A stretch of 64,000 nt of DNA from NCBI RefSeq assembly GCF_042726155.1, contig NZ_JBHXHV010000003.1, positions 62,001 through 126,000 of the forward strand, read 5' to 3'. This document shows, piece by piece, positions 27,649 through 36,175 of this stretch (positions are counted from its first letter, which is position 1; every line of letters begins with the position of its first letter). A model generated the notes under the pieces. It searched no databases. It was not told the origin of the DNA and worked only from the letters and a program-made list of their open reading frames with translations. The position numbers and the translations under genes were made by a program. This DNA is from Leucobacter sp042726155. GTDB lineage: Bacteria > Actinomycetota > Actinomycetes > Actinomycetales > Microbacteriaceae.

Positions 27649-28256
27649 CCGCGGTTGAACTCGGCGATCCAGTCGAGCTGCAGCTGAGCAATAAACGCGA
27701 TCGCTGCGTAGCAGACGAGAATGATGACCCAGCTCCAGGCGTAGGCGCGACCGAAGAACCGCTGCGCGCCGGGTGAGGTCTTGATGTCACCGACGGCGTA
27801 GGGACGGAACAGCGTCACCCAGAACAGCGGGATGGTCACTGTCCACACGACCATGCACCACGGGCACAGCGTGCCGAGCACGAACACGCTCTGCGTGAAG
27901 AGCCAGCTAATGAGCACAAATCCGCCGAGAAGACCGACCTGATACAGCGCCCAGAACCACGACGCGAAGCGCGCCCCGGCGAGTAGTGCGACGCCGACCG
28001 CGATTGGTGCGACAAACGCCGCAACGCCAATGATCGTGTTGCTGAAGCCGAGCAGTGCGCCCTGCCACGAAGCCATGTTCGGGCCGCACGTCACCAAAAT
28101 GCTCACCGAGCAGTTCGGGATGTAATCCGGGTTCTGCAGCGTCTTGATGTACTCCGTGAGGAGCTCAAATGACGCAAACCAGCCGACCGCGCCGGCGATA
28201 ACGGTGAACAGCGCGAAGGCGACGGGCCGCGAAGAAGCGCGGAGCTCGGAACTCAT
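27645..28256 (-). CDS. Vitamin K epoxide reductase (VKOR) family protein
   Basis: 203 aa with about five transmembrane helices. The two catalytic cysteine pairs are visible: loop cysteines in NCSVSILVTCGPN and the redox motif CPWC. Bacterial VKOR reoxidises a DsbA-like oxidase with menaquinone and so supports disulphide formation outside the membrane. No DsbA-like partner or thioredoxin fusion is present locally. The ATG is 6 nt after TAGGAT (minus strand, 28263-28268), giving a leaderless mRNA. Confidence 0.93.
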   Translation of the reverse strand: MSSELRASSRPVAFALFTVIAGAVGWFASFELLTEYIKTLQNPDYIPNCSVSILVTCGPNMASWQGALLGFSNTIIGVAAFVAPIAVGVALLAGARFASWFWALYQVGLLGGFVLISWLFTQSVFVLGTLCPWCMVVWTVTIPLFWVTLFRPYAVGDIKTSPGAQRFFGRAYAWSWVIILVCYAAIAFIAQLQLDWIAEFNRG

Positions 28257-28320
28257 GACGCGATCCTACTGGGGACAGCTGCGAGTTCAACCGCAACCAC
28301 ACGCTCAGGGGGTGTCATGA

Positions 28321-28515
28321 CATAATGGAGTGGGTACGGAGCGCCGAACAGGCGCATCGCACGCACAGTCTTTTGAAGGTCGAAGGCCTTCACCGGTCCA
28401 AGAGCGACCGAGCGCGAGTGGATCAACTCGCGGAGAACAGGATTTGCGGTTCACACCGCACGATGAGCAACCTCAGGGGAATGCGCATTCTCCCGGGGTA
28501 GAGGAGACACCAGGA
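28321..28515 (+). promoter_or_regulatory. Promoter and structured leader of the RNase E/G gene
   Basis: A CATAAT box (28321-28326) would give a leader of about 180 nt. It contains GAAGGCCTTC-type symmetry, a 7-bp hairpin CGCGAGT (28413-28419)/ACTCGCG (28426-28432) and a 6-bp hairpin TGCGGT (28445-28450)/ACCGCA (28455-28460). The reading frame of rne is open through it, but codon use is poorer than in the gene. Confidence 0.5.
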
Positions 28516-30924
28516 ATGGTGAATGACACAGCTACAGAACAGCACGACAACGAACAGCCCGAGGGTGCAGCGCCTGAGGTAGCGACGAAGCCGAACGAGC
28601 CGCAGCTGATCCTGCCCCTCGCAGATATGACGCCTGAGGAACGCTTCCGCGCAACTACGCGACTTATCTTCCTCGCGCCCGACGTGCCCCCAATTGCGCC
28701 TCGACCGCGCCGCGTCGACTTTCGGCCAGCTGAGTTGCGTCAGCTCGACGACCTGCTCGATGAGCGGTTCTCGCGCGACGATTCAGGCGAAGATCGCGAT
28801 TCGGCAGCGTCGCAGCGTCGCAACCGCCGCCGACAGCCCGTCGAAGCTGCGCAAGAGGAAGAGGCGCCGCGTCGTCAGCAGCGTCAGGCCCCCGTCATCA
28901 CTGAACCGCAAAAGGTGAAGGGCTCGACGCGGCTCGAAGCAAAGAAGCAGCGCCGTCGCGACGGTCGTGATGCTGGTCGCCGCCGCGTCGTCATCACCGA
29001 GTCAGAGTTTCTTGCTCGGCGCGAGTCTGTCGATCGCGAAATGATCGTGCGCACGACCGCAGATCGCGTGCAGATCGGTGTGCTCGAAGACAAGGTGCTC
29101 GTGGAGCACTACGTCGCGCGCTCCAGCGAGAACTCGCTGATCGGTAATGTCTACCTCGGTCGCGTGCAGAATGTGCTGCCGAGCATGGAAGCCGCATTTG
29201 TTGATATCGGCCGCGGTCGCAACGCCGTGCTGTACTCGGGCGAGGTCGACTGGTCTGAGTTCGAGGGCGGCAACACTGCACGCCGCATCGAGAACGCTCT
29301 AAAGCCGGGCGATCAGGTGCTCGTCCAGGTTACGAAAGATCCCGTAGGTCACAAGGGTGCACGCCTGACGAGTCAGATCTCGCTGCCGGGTCGCTTCCTG
29401 GTGTACGTTCCGGGTGGCGCCATGAATGGCATTTCGCGCAAGCTGCCGGACACTGAGCGTGCGCGTCTGAAGAAGATTCTCAAAGAGGTGCTTCCGAACG
29501 GCGCGGGCGTGATCGTGCGCACTGCGGCTGAGGGTGCGAGTGAGGATCAGCTGACCCACGATGTGCAGCGCCTCACGCGCCAGTGGGAGTCGATCCAGAA
29601 GCGCGTCGAGAAGGGCGGCGGCCCCGTGCTGCTGCACTCCGAGCCCGACATGCTGATCAAGATCGTGCGTGATGTCTTCAATGAAGATTTCCACCGCCTG
29701 ACGATCTCGGGCGCGGATACCTACGGCACGATTGAGAACTATCTTTCCCAGGTGGCGCCGGACCTGCTCGAGCGAGTCGAACAGTACGATGCAGAGCGCG
29801 ACATCTTCGACGAGTACCGCGTCACCGAACAGATCGCCAAGGCACTCGACCGCAAGGTCTGGCTGCCGTCGGGCGGTTCGCTCGTCATCGATCGCACCGA
29901 AGCGATGACGGTGGTTGACGTCAACACCGGTAAGTTCGTTGGCTCGGGAGGCAACCTCGAAGAGACGGTCACGAAGAACAACCTCGAAGCCGCCGAAGAA
30001 ATCGTGCGCCAGTTGCGTCTGCGCGACATCGGCGGCATCATCGTCGTCGACTTCATCGACATGGTGCTCGAGTCGAACCGTGATCTCGTCCTCCGGCGGA
30101 TGGTCGAGTGCCTGAGTCGTGACCGCACGAAGCACCAGGTCGCCGAAGTCACCTCTCTGGGCCTCGTGCAGATGACTCGCAAGAAGCTCGGTCTCGGCCT
30201 GCTCGAGTCGTTCAGCGAGCCCTGCGATGTCTGCGCGGGTCGCGGCGTCATTGTGCATCACGAACCGGTGGGCAAGCACCATCGCAGTGATGCACCGGCG
30301 CGCGGCTCGAAGCGCAGCAAGGGCCAACAGCAGCACCCGCAGCCGCCTCAGCAGCAGCACCAGCAATCGGACGCGAAGGCGCAGACCCACGCGATCACCG
30401 ACGGCGCGAAGAACATGCTCGCTCAGGTCGCGGCCTCTACGCTGCACACGACGAAGGCGCCCGAGCGCGACGAGTTGGCACAGGTACTTCGCGAAGCGGC
30501 TGACTCTGTAGAGTCTGGTCGCGAGGTTCACATGCCCGCTACGCACGCCACAGATGCTCCCTCGAGTGCGCGTGAGGAGCCTCGTGTGACAGGCCGGGCG
30601 CAGTCACGCACCGAGCGCGCGCCACGAACCTCTGAGGCTCGCAGCGAACGCTCAGAACCCGCTGCGACCGGTGGCGGGCTTCTCGATTCTGTGCTTGATG
30701 CGCTCCCCGATGCTCCGGCGGCCGGGAACGGCCGCGCGCGAAATCGCCGTGTGTCCACGGTTCAGGGCCGCGGTGGCGCCGATGTCCAGCGGGGAGCGGG
30801 CGCTGACGGGGACGCTACAGAGGCCGCCGGGAGCGACGCGATCGACCCGAAGCAGGCTGCGCAACTGGCGCTCGCGGAGGCGCTCGACGCCACGGCGCAG
30901 CGCCGAAGTTCAACGCGATCATGA
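28516..30924 (+). CDS. rne: Ribonuclease E/G
   Basis: 802 aa endoribonuclease for mRNA decay and rRNA processing. A charged N-terminal extension of about 170 residues precedes the S1 domain (about 210-290, GNVYLGRVQNVLPSMEAAFVDIG). The catalytic DNase I-like region includes EAMTVVDVNTG and IGGIIVVDFIDM with the metal-binding Asp residues. The Zn-link cysteines are in EPCDVCAGRG (about 568). The Gln/His/Arg-rich C-terminal tail is disordered. This domain order is the actinobacterial RNase E/G plan. The ATG at 28516 follows GAGGAG; the open frame upstream to 28330 is treated as leader. Confidence 0.95.
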   Translation: MVNDTATEQHDNEQPEGAAPEVATKPNEPQLILPLADMTPEERFRATTRLIFLAPDVPPIAPRPRRVDFRPAELRQLDDLLDERFSRDDSGEDRDSAASQRRNRRRQPVEAAQEEEAPRRQQRQAPVITEPQKVKGSTRLEAKKQRRRDGRDAGRRRVVITESEFLARRESVDREMIVRTTADRVQIGVLEDKVLVEHYVARSSENSLIGNVYLGRVQNVLPSMEAAFVDIGRGRNAVLYSGEVDWSEFEGGNTARRIENALKPGDQVLVQVTKDPVGHKGARLTSQISLPGRFLVYVPGGAMNGISRKLPDTERARLKKILKEVLPNGAGVIVRTAAEGASEDQLTHDVQRLTRQWESIQKRVEKGGGPVLLHSEPDMLIKIVRDVFNEDFHRLTISGADTYGTIENYLSQVAPDLLERVEQYDAERDIFDEYRVTEQIAKALDRKVWLPSGGSLVIDRTEAMTVVDVNTGKFVGSGGNLEETVTKNNLEAAEEIVRQLRLRDIGGIIVVDFIDMVLESNRDLVLRRMVECLSRDRTKHQVAEVTSLGLVQMTRKKLGLGLLESFSEPCDVCAGRGVIVHHEPVGKHHRSDAPARGSKRSKGQQQHPQPPQQQHQQSDAKAQTHAITDGAKNMLAQVAASTLHTTKAPERDELAQVLREAADSVESGREVHMPATHATDAPSSAREEPRVTGRAQSRTERAPRTSEARSERSEPAATGGGLLDSVLDALPDAPAAGNGRARNRRVSTVQGRGGADVQRGAGADGDATEAAGSDAIDPKQAAQLALAEALDATAQRRSSTRS

Positions 30925-30941
30925 CACGCGGGGGCGCCTAT

Positions 30942-30971
30942 TTGACCAAAATCGGTGCTTCGAGATAATAT
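30942..30971 (+). promoter_or_regulatory. Probable rplU-rpmA promoter
   Basis: TTGACC (30942-30947) and TAATAT (30966-30971), 18-bp spacing, the best sigma-70-type match in the window. The leader of about 93 nt carries a small GCCAC/GTGGC hairpin (30983-31000). Confidence 0.65.
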
Positions 30972-31070
30972 TGACCGTTGGTGCCACTCTTTGGGGTGGC
31001 GAACACAAGCTTCGATCGCGGCGGCGCTGCGGTTCGACACGCAAGGCGATCCTCGAGAAAAGGGTATGAA

Positions 31071-31379
31071 GTGGTTTACGCAGTAGTGCGCACAAGCGGA
31101 CGTCAGGAAAAGGTCGAGGTCGGCTCGATCATCACCGTCAACCGTGTTTCGGGCGACGCCAAGGGCAAGCTTGAGCTTCCCGCGGTGCTTCTCGTCGACG
31201 GCGACCAGGTGACCACCGATGCCGCCGCGCTGGCCAAGGTCACCGTGACCGCTGAGGTTCTCAACGACCTCCGCGGCCCGAAGATCGTGATCCAGCGTTA
31301 CAAGAACAAGACCGGTTACAAGAGCCGCCAGGGGCACCGTCAGGATCTGACGCGCCTCAAGGTCACCGGCATCAAGTAA
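31071..31379 (+). CDS. rplU: 50S ribosomal protein L21
   Basis: 102 aa, standard L21 length. The protein starts VYAVVRTSGRQEKVEVGS, where the GTG at 31071 gives the canonical M-VYAVV N-terminus; the open frame upstream (to 30978) is the mRNA leader. The C-terminal YKNKTGYKSRQGHRQDLTRLKVTGI is typical. It is cotranscribed with rpmA 33 bp downstream. Confidence 0.97.
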   Translation: MVYAVVRTSGRQEKVEVGSIITVNRVSGDAKGKLELPAVLLVDGDQVTTDAAALAKVTVTAEVLNDLRGPKIVIQRYKNKTGYKSRQGHRQDLTRLKVTGIK

Positions 31380-31412
31380 TCGCTTCGAATACGATTCAAG
31401 GAGTAGAGACTC

Positions 31413-31667
31413 ATGGCACATAAGAAGGGCGCCAGCTCCACCCGCAACGGCCGCGATTCGAACGCGCAGCGCCTCGGCGTGAAGCGTTTCGGCGGTCAGC
31501 AGGTGAACGCAGGCGAAATCATCGTCCGTCAGCGTGGAACACACTTCCACCCCGGCGCAAATGTCGGCCGTGGCGGCGACGACACCCTGTTCGCTCTTGC
31601 AGCGGGCGCGGTCGAGTTCGGTGCGAAGGGCGGCCGCAAGGTCGTCAACATCGTGGCCGCAGCCTAA
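31413..31667 (+). CDS. rpmA: 50S ribosomal protein L27
   Basis: 84 aa. The N-terminus MAHKKGASSTRNGRDSNAQRLGVKRFGG is invariant L27; its flexible arm reaches the peptidyl transferase centre. There is no cleavable N-terminal extension of the Firmicutes type. A GGAG ribosome-binding site (31400-31403) precedes the ATG. Confidence 0.98.
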   Translation: MAHKKGASSTRNGRDSNAQRLGVKRFGGQQVNAGEIIVRQRGTHFHPGANVGRGGDDTLFALAAGAVEFGAKGGRKVVNIVAAA

Positions 31668-31682
31668 CTTCAGGCATTCAAC

Positions 31683-31709
31683 GGCGAGGCGGGCTTCGGC
31701 TCGCCTTTT
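31683..31709 (+). terminator. Probable rpmA terminator
   Basis: A 6-bp stem GGCGAG (31683-31688)/CTCGCC (31700-31705) followed by TTTT. It may attenuate transcription between the ribosomal protein genes and obg. Confidence 0.55.
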
Positions 31710-31736
31710 GCCGTATCTAGGGCAGGGAATTCAGTA

Positions 31737-33242
31737 ATGGTCACGTTCGTCGATCAAGTGCAAGTGCACGTCCAATCAGGCCGCGGCGGAAACGGCTGCG
31801 TGTCGGTTCGTCGCGAGAAGTTCAAGCCGCTCGCGGGCCCCGATGGGGGTGCCGGCGGGCACGGTGGAGACGTGGTGCTTGTTGCTGATCCGCAGGTGAC
31901 CACCCTGCTCGATTACCACCGTCGGCCGCATCGCACCGCCGAGAATGGCGGCTACGGGGCGGGCGACTACCGCGCGGGAATTAATGGAGCAGAGCTCGTA
32001 CTGCCCGTGCCGGTCGGTACCGTCGTGAAGGACGAAGCGGGGGAGACTCTGATCGATCTCACGGAGCCCGGTACCCGCTTCATCGCGGCGAAGGGCGGCG
32101 TAGGCGGTCTCGGTAACCTCGCCCTCGCGAGCACGAAGCGCAAAGCGCCCGGTTTCGCGCTGCTGGGGACCGAGGGCTGGTCAGGGACGCTGACGCTCGA
32201 GCTCAAGACGATCGCAGACGTCGCACTCGTGGGCTACCCGTCTGCTGGCAAGTCGAGCCTGATCGCGGCCATGAGCGCTGCGAAGCCGAAGATCGCTGAC
32301 TACCCGTTCACGACGCTACACCCGAACCTCGGCGTCGTGCAGGTCGCTGACCACCGCTTCACGGTGGCCGATGTTCCCGGGCTGATCGAGGGCGCGAGCG
32401 AGGGGAAGGGCCTCGGGCTCGACTTCCTGCGCCACGTTGAGCGGTGCAGCGCGCTCTTGCACGTGCTCGACTGCGCGACACTCGATCCCGGTCGCGATCC
32501 GCTCTCTGACCTTGAAGTGATCAAGGCTGAGCTTGCTGCGTATCCCGTACCCGAGGGGCAGACTCCGCTGCTCGAGCGCCCGCAGCTCATCGCGCTGAAC
32601 AAGATCGACGTGCCCGAGGGGCGTGAGCTCGCTGAGTTCGTCCGCCCAGAGCTAGAGGCTCAGGGGTACCGCGTCTTCGAGATTTCTACGGTTTCCCATG
32701 AGGGGCTGCGCGAACTCGGTTTCGCACTCGCGGAACTGGTCGAGGCAGAGCGTCAGCGTCGTATCGACGAGGAGCCGGTGCAGGAGCGCATCGTGCTCAA
32801 GCCGAAGCCCGTCAACGACAGCGGCTATCGTGTCGTGCCCGAGGGTGGCAGCTACGGCACCATCTACCGCATTCTGGGTGTGAAGCCCGAGCGCTGGGTC
32901 GAGCAGACGGATTTCAAGAACGACGAGGCAGTGGGATACCTCGCCGATCGACTGCAAAAGATCGGCATTGAGGACGCGCTCGTGAAGGCTGGCGCAGTCG
33001 CCGGTTCGACGGTCGTTATTGGGCCGGGCGCTGGCGTCGTGTTCGACTGGGAGCCGACGATGACGAGTGCGGCTGAGGTGCAGATGGGTGCGCGCGGTTC
33101 CGATCTGCGCGTTGATCCGAACGATCGACGAACGAACAACGAGCGTCGCGTGGAGTACCACGGCATGATGGACGCCAAGGCCGAGGCACGTGCTGAACTT
33201 GAGCGCGAGCGGAAGGCGGGGCTCTGGAAGGATCAGTCGTGA
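31737..33242 (+). CDS. obgE: Obg family GTPase
   Basis: 501 aa ribosome-associated GTPase for 50S maturation and stress response. Glycine-rich Obg domain (1-158, GRGGNGCVSVRREKF, GPDGGAGGHGGDV), G domain with P-loop GYPSAGKSS (about 166), switch DVPGLIEGAS, and NKID (about 286). The OCT domain (about 330-420, GYRVVPEG, WVEQTDFKNDEAVGYLADRLQ) is followed by a basic tail. The C-terminus overlaps proB by 4 bp. Confidence 0.97.
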   Translation: MVTFVDQVQVHVQSGRGGNGCVSVRREKFKPLAGPDGGAGGHGGDVVLVADPQVTTLLDYHRRPHRTAENGGYGAGDYRAGINGAELVLPVPVGTVVKDEAGETLIDLTEPGTRFIAAKGGVGGLGNLALASTKRKAPGFALLGTEGWSGTLTLELKTIADVALVGYPSAGKSSLIAAMSAAKPKIADYPFTTLHPNLGVVQVADHRFTVADVPGLIEGASEGKGLGLDFLRHVERCSALLHVLDCATLDPGRDPLSDLEVIKAELAAYPVPEGQTPLLERPQLIALNKIDVPEGRELAEFVRPELEAQGYRVFEISTVSHEGLRELGFALAELVEAERQRRIDEEPVQERIVLKPKPVNDSGYRVVPEGGSYGTIYRILGVKPERWVEQTDFKNDEAVGYLADRLQKIGIEDALVKAGAVAGSTVVIGPGAGVVFDWEPTMTSAAEVQMGARGSDLRVDPNDRRTNNERRVEYHGMMDAKAEARAELERERKAGLWKDQS

Positions 33243-34012
33243 CGCACGGCGCTGAGCTGCTTGCGGCTCGGCGGGTCGTCGTGAAAGTCGGCTCATCCTC
33301 GGTGAGTGGCGAGAACGCTACTCAAATCCCGAACCTCGTTGCATCGCTTGCGCGGCTGCACGCAGCGGGCGCGCAAGTGATCCTCGTGTCCAGCGGCGCG
33401 ATTGCTACCGGCGTTCCATTTCTGCGCTTAGACGAGCGTCCAGAAGATCTCGCGACGCAGCAGGCGGCCGCGGCAGTCGGCCAGAACATTCTCGTCAACC
33501 GCTATCAGCGCGCCCTGACCACTCACGAGATTATTGCTGGGCAGGTGCTATTGACGGCACAAGACATTGAGAACCCGACGCACCGTGACAACGCGAAACG
33601 GGCTCTCGAGCGGCTGCTACAGCTCGGCATCTTGCCGATCATCAATGAGAACGACACGGTAGCGACGCACGAGATTCGTTTCGGTGACAACGACCGGCTT
33701 GCGGCGCTCGTTGCGCGCCTCGTCGACGCGGATCGCCTCGTGCTGCTTTCAGACGTCGACGCGTTGTACACGGCCCCGCCGATGCTGCCCGGCGCGACGC
33801 GCATTGCCGAGGTCGCCTACGGGGACCCGCTCGACGGTATCGAGATCGGTGAGAGCCAGTCGGGTTGGGGCACCGGTGGCGCGTCGACCAAGGTGCAAGC
33901 CGCACGGCTTGCCGCCGACGCTGGTGCGACGGTGCTCCTCACGGAGACGCGCTTGTTTGCAGCCGTGCTTGACGGTGCCGATCATGGCACGCGATTCGTC
34001 GCACAGCACTGA
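33239..34012 (+). CDS. proB: Glutamate 5-kinase without PUA domain
   Basis: 257 aa, first step of proline synthesis. It comprises only the amino-acid-kinase domain: RVVVKVGSSSV at the N-terminus, VSSGAIATG, INENDTVATHEIRFGDNDRLAALVA and GTGGASTKVQAARLA. The approximately 110-residue C-terminal PUA domain of E. coli ProB is missing, and the stop is followed directly by the proA promoter region, so this is a natural short form rather than a frameshift. It starts GTGA overlapping obg. Confidence 0.95.
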   Translation: MTHGAELLAARRVVVKVGSSSVSGENATQIPNLVASLARLHAAGAQVILVSSGAIATGVPFLRLDERPEDLATQQAAAAVGQNILVNRYQRALTTHEIIAGQVLLTAQDIENPTHRDNAKRALERLLQLGILPIINENDTVATHEIRFGDNDRLAALVARLVDADRLVLLSDVDALYTAPPMLPGATRIAEVAYGDPLDGIEIGESQSGWGTGGASTKVQAARLAADAGATVLLTETRLFAAVLDGADHGTRFVAQH

Positions 34013-34045
34013 TTCCCGGCGGCACACTCACGCTAGGCTGACCGT

Positions 34046-35293
34046 ATGTCAGATGCCTTTCTTGAGCGCCTCGAGCGCGCACGCGACTCTGCACGTACGC
34101 TCGCCACCGCTACGACGGCCGCGAAGAATGCCGCTCTCGAGGCGATCGCTCAGGCGCTCGAGAATGCTGTGCCGGCAATTGTCGAGGCAAACGCTCAGGA
34201 TCTCGCCAGAGGCGAAGCTAACAACATCGGCTCAGGGCTACTCGACCGTTTGCGGCTCGACGACGGGCGGGTACGAGGCCTGGCCGCGGCCGTGCGAGAG
34301 CTTATTGCACTGCCCGACCCGATTGGGCAGGTAGTGCGCGGAAGTACGCTGGCGAACGGCATCGGGATCAGCCAGGTGCGTGTGCCGTTCGGCGTGATTG
34401 GCGCTATTTACGAGGCGCGCCCGAACGTGACCGTCGATATTGCGGCTCTCGCACTGAAGAGCGGCAACGGCGTCGTGTTGCGCGGCGGAAGCGCGGCTGA
34501 ATTGACCAACGAGGTGCTCGTCGGGCTGATTCAGGACGCGATTACGAGCGCCGGGCTCGCGGGCGACGCCGTGCAGACCATCGATCCGTTTGGGCGTGAT
34601 GGCGCTGCTCGACTGATGCGTGCTCGCGGGTATGTCGACGTGCTGATCCCTCGCGGCAGCGCCGGTCTGATTTCGACCGTGGTCAACGAATCGACCGTAC
34701 CCGTGATCGAGACAGGATCCGGGATCGTGCACGTGTTCGTAGATGCGACGGCCGATAGCGACATGGCCGTCGACATCGTGCTCAACGCAAAGACGCACCG
34801 CCCGAGCGTCTGTAACGCGGCCGAGACGCTGCTGGTGCACCGCGATGCCGCCGAGCGGTTGCTGCCGCGACTCACAGAGGCCCTGCGGGTAGCCGACGTG
34901 TCACTCAGTGGCGACGCCGCCACGACTGACCTCGACTCACGCGTCGCGCCTGCGACAGACGAAACGTGGGCGACCGAGCATCTCGCCCTTGAAATGGGCG
35001 TCAAGGTCGTGGATTCGGTTGACGAGGCAATTGCGCACATCGAGCGCTACTCAACTCACCACACCGAGTCGATCGTGACGCAGGACTACGCGAATGCTGA
35101 GCGGTTCCTCGCTGAGGTCGACTCGGCGGTCGTCATGGTGAACGCTTCGACGCGCTTCACCGACGGTGGCGAGTTTGGCTTTGGAGCCGAAGTTGGCATC
35201 TCGACACAGAAACTCCACGCGCGCGGTCCCATGGGCCTCGCGGAGCTCACGAGCACCAAGTGGCTCGTGCGCGGCGCTGGCCAAATCCGCTAA
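34046..35293 (+). CDS. proA: Gamma-glutamyl phosphate reductase
   Basis: 415 aa aldehyde-dehydrogenase-fold enzyme reducing gamma-glutamyl phosphate to the semialdehyde. The catalytic cysteine is in HRPSVCNAAETLLVH (about 257). VRVPFGVIGAIYEARPNVTVD and ASTRFTDGGEFGFGAEVGISTQKLHARGPMGL are diagnostic. Although it follows proB closely, the ATG is preceded by its own TAGGCT (34034-34039), 6 nt away, so it can be transcribed independently as a leaderless mRNA. Confidence 0.97.
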   Translation: MSDAFLERLERARDSARTLATATTAAKNAALEAIAQALENAVPAIVEANAQDLARGEANNIGSGLLDRLRLDDGRVRGLAAAVRELIALPDPIGQVVRGSTLANGIGISQVRVPFGVIGAIYEARPNVTVDIAALALKSGNGVVLRGGSAAELTNEVLVGLIQDAITSAGLAGDAVQTIDPFGRDGAARLMRARGYVDVLIPRGSAGLISTVVNESTVPVIETGSGIVHVFVDATADSDMAVDIVLNAKTHRPSVCNAAETLLVHRDAAERLLPRLTEALRVADVSLSGDAATTDLDSRVAPATDETWATEHLALEMGVKVVDSVDEAIAHIERYSTHHTESIVTQDYANAERFLAEVDSAVVMVNASTRFTDGGEFGFGAEVGISTQKLHARGPMGLAELTSTKWLVRGAGQIR

Positions 35294-35317
35294 CCGAACC
35301 AGATACACTGGTTCGGT
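35293..35317. other. Inverted repeat after proA
   Basis: Perfect 9-bp arms ACCGAACCA (35293-35301) and TGGTTCGGT (35309-35317) with a 7-nt loop. No T-run follows; it may be a terminator without a tail, an RNA-stability hairpin or an operator for the next gene. Confidence 0.55.
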
Positions 35318-35349
35318 ACCACCAACCGTAACGAATGCAGGGGACCCCA

Positions 35350-35562
35350 ATGTCACTTCTTGCCACGATCGCAGCTGCCGCCGAAGAGGGGCACCACGTC
35401 GTCAATGAGCTGCCGTTCCCGGCCGTCGTCTTTGGCATCATCGTCTTCGCGGCGTTCACCGTGCTTGCCGCAGTGACCTTCTCATTCCGCGATGTCGCCA
35501 ACCGTCACGCCGCGAAGGCTGAGGCCTACGCTCGCGAGCACGGCGCAGCCACTCACCACTGA
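35350..35562 (+). CDS. Small single-pass membrane protein (hypothetical)
   Basis: 70 aa. One transmembrane helix (about 23-45, FPAVVFGIIVFAAFTVLAAVTF) follows a short His/Glu-containing N-terminus; the tail is charged. The ATG at 35350 follows a GGGG-type ribosome-binding site; an in-frame ATG-like start at 35335 is less likely. A small membrane ORF between proA and nadD recurs in Microbacteriaceae as far as I recall, but no function is known. Confidence 0.75.
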   Translation: MSLLATIAAAAEEGHHVVNELPFPAVVFGIIVFAAFTVLAAVTFSFRDVANRHAAKAEAYAREHGAATHH

Positions 35563-35578
35563 GAGAGCGCGCCCGACG

Positions 35579-36175
35579 GTGTCAAAAACGCGTCGGATCG
35601 GGGTGATGGGCGGCACCTTCGATCCCATCCACCACGGTCACCTCGTGGCAGCCAGTGAGGTGGCTCAGAGTTTCGACCTCGACGAGGTGCTTTTTGTGCC
35701 CACGGGTCGTCCGTGGCAGAAAGAGAATGTATCTCCGAGCGAGCATCGATATCTGATGACGGTGATCGCGACGGCCTCAAACCCTCGCTTCACCGTGAGT
35801 CGCGTCGACGTGGATCGCGCAGGGCCGACCTACACGGTCGACACCCTTCGAGAGCTCCACGAGCAGATGCCCGACGCTGAGCTCTACTTCATCTCTGGTG
35901 CCGACGCTGTCGAGCAGATTCTCAGTTGGAAAGACGTCGAGCACCTTTGGGATTATGCGCACTTCATAGCCGTCTCACGTCCCGGCCATGACCTCTCACT
36001 TTCAGGTTTGTCAGAAGAACACGTAAGCTTGTTGGAAGTTCCCGCGCTGGCGATATCGTCGACGGACTGTCGGGCACGAGTCGCCCGAGGTTATCCGGTG
36101 TGGTACCTCGTTCCCGACGGTGTAGTGCAGTACATTGCGAAGCACGGGCTATACACCGAGGAAGCGACTAAGTGA
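35579..36175 (+). CDS. nadD: Nicotinate-nucleotide adenylyltransferase
   Basis: 198 aa, NaMN + ATP to NaAD in NAD synthesis. The nucleotidyltransferase signature GGTFDPIHHGHL sits at the N-terminus (RIGVMGGTFDPIHHGHLVAA), ISSTDCRARVARG is the second ATP-binding motif, and PDGVVQYI ends the protein. The GTG at 35579 is chosen because it gives the standard distance to GGTFDP. The stop overlaps the ATG of the next gene, within the conserved proA-nadD-rsfS order. Confidence 0.96.
   Translation: MSKTRRIGVMGGTFDPIHHGHLVAASEVAQSFDLDEVLFVPTGRPWQKENVSPSEHRYLMTVIATASNPRFTVSRVDVDRAGPTYTVDTLRELHEQMPDAELYFISGADAVEQILSWKDVEHLWDYAHFIAVSRPGHDLSLSGLSEEHVSLLEVPALAISSTDCRARVARGYPVWYLVPDGVVQYIAKHGLYTEEATK

Noticed and set aside
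28330..28515. N-terminal extension of RNase E/G from the GTG at 28330
   Set aside because: The segment has weaker codon bias, contains hairpins and lies just after a -10-like box, while 28516 has an ATG with GAGGAG upstream. Treated as leader.
29299..30546. 415-codon minus-strand ORF opposite rne
   Set aside because: Antisense of the catalytic domain of RNase E/G; no independent evidence.
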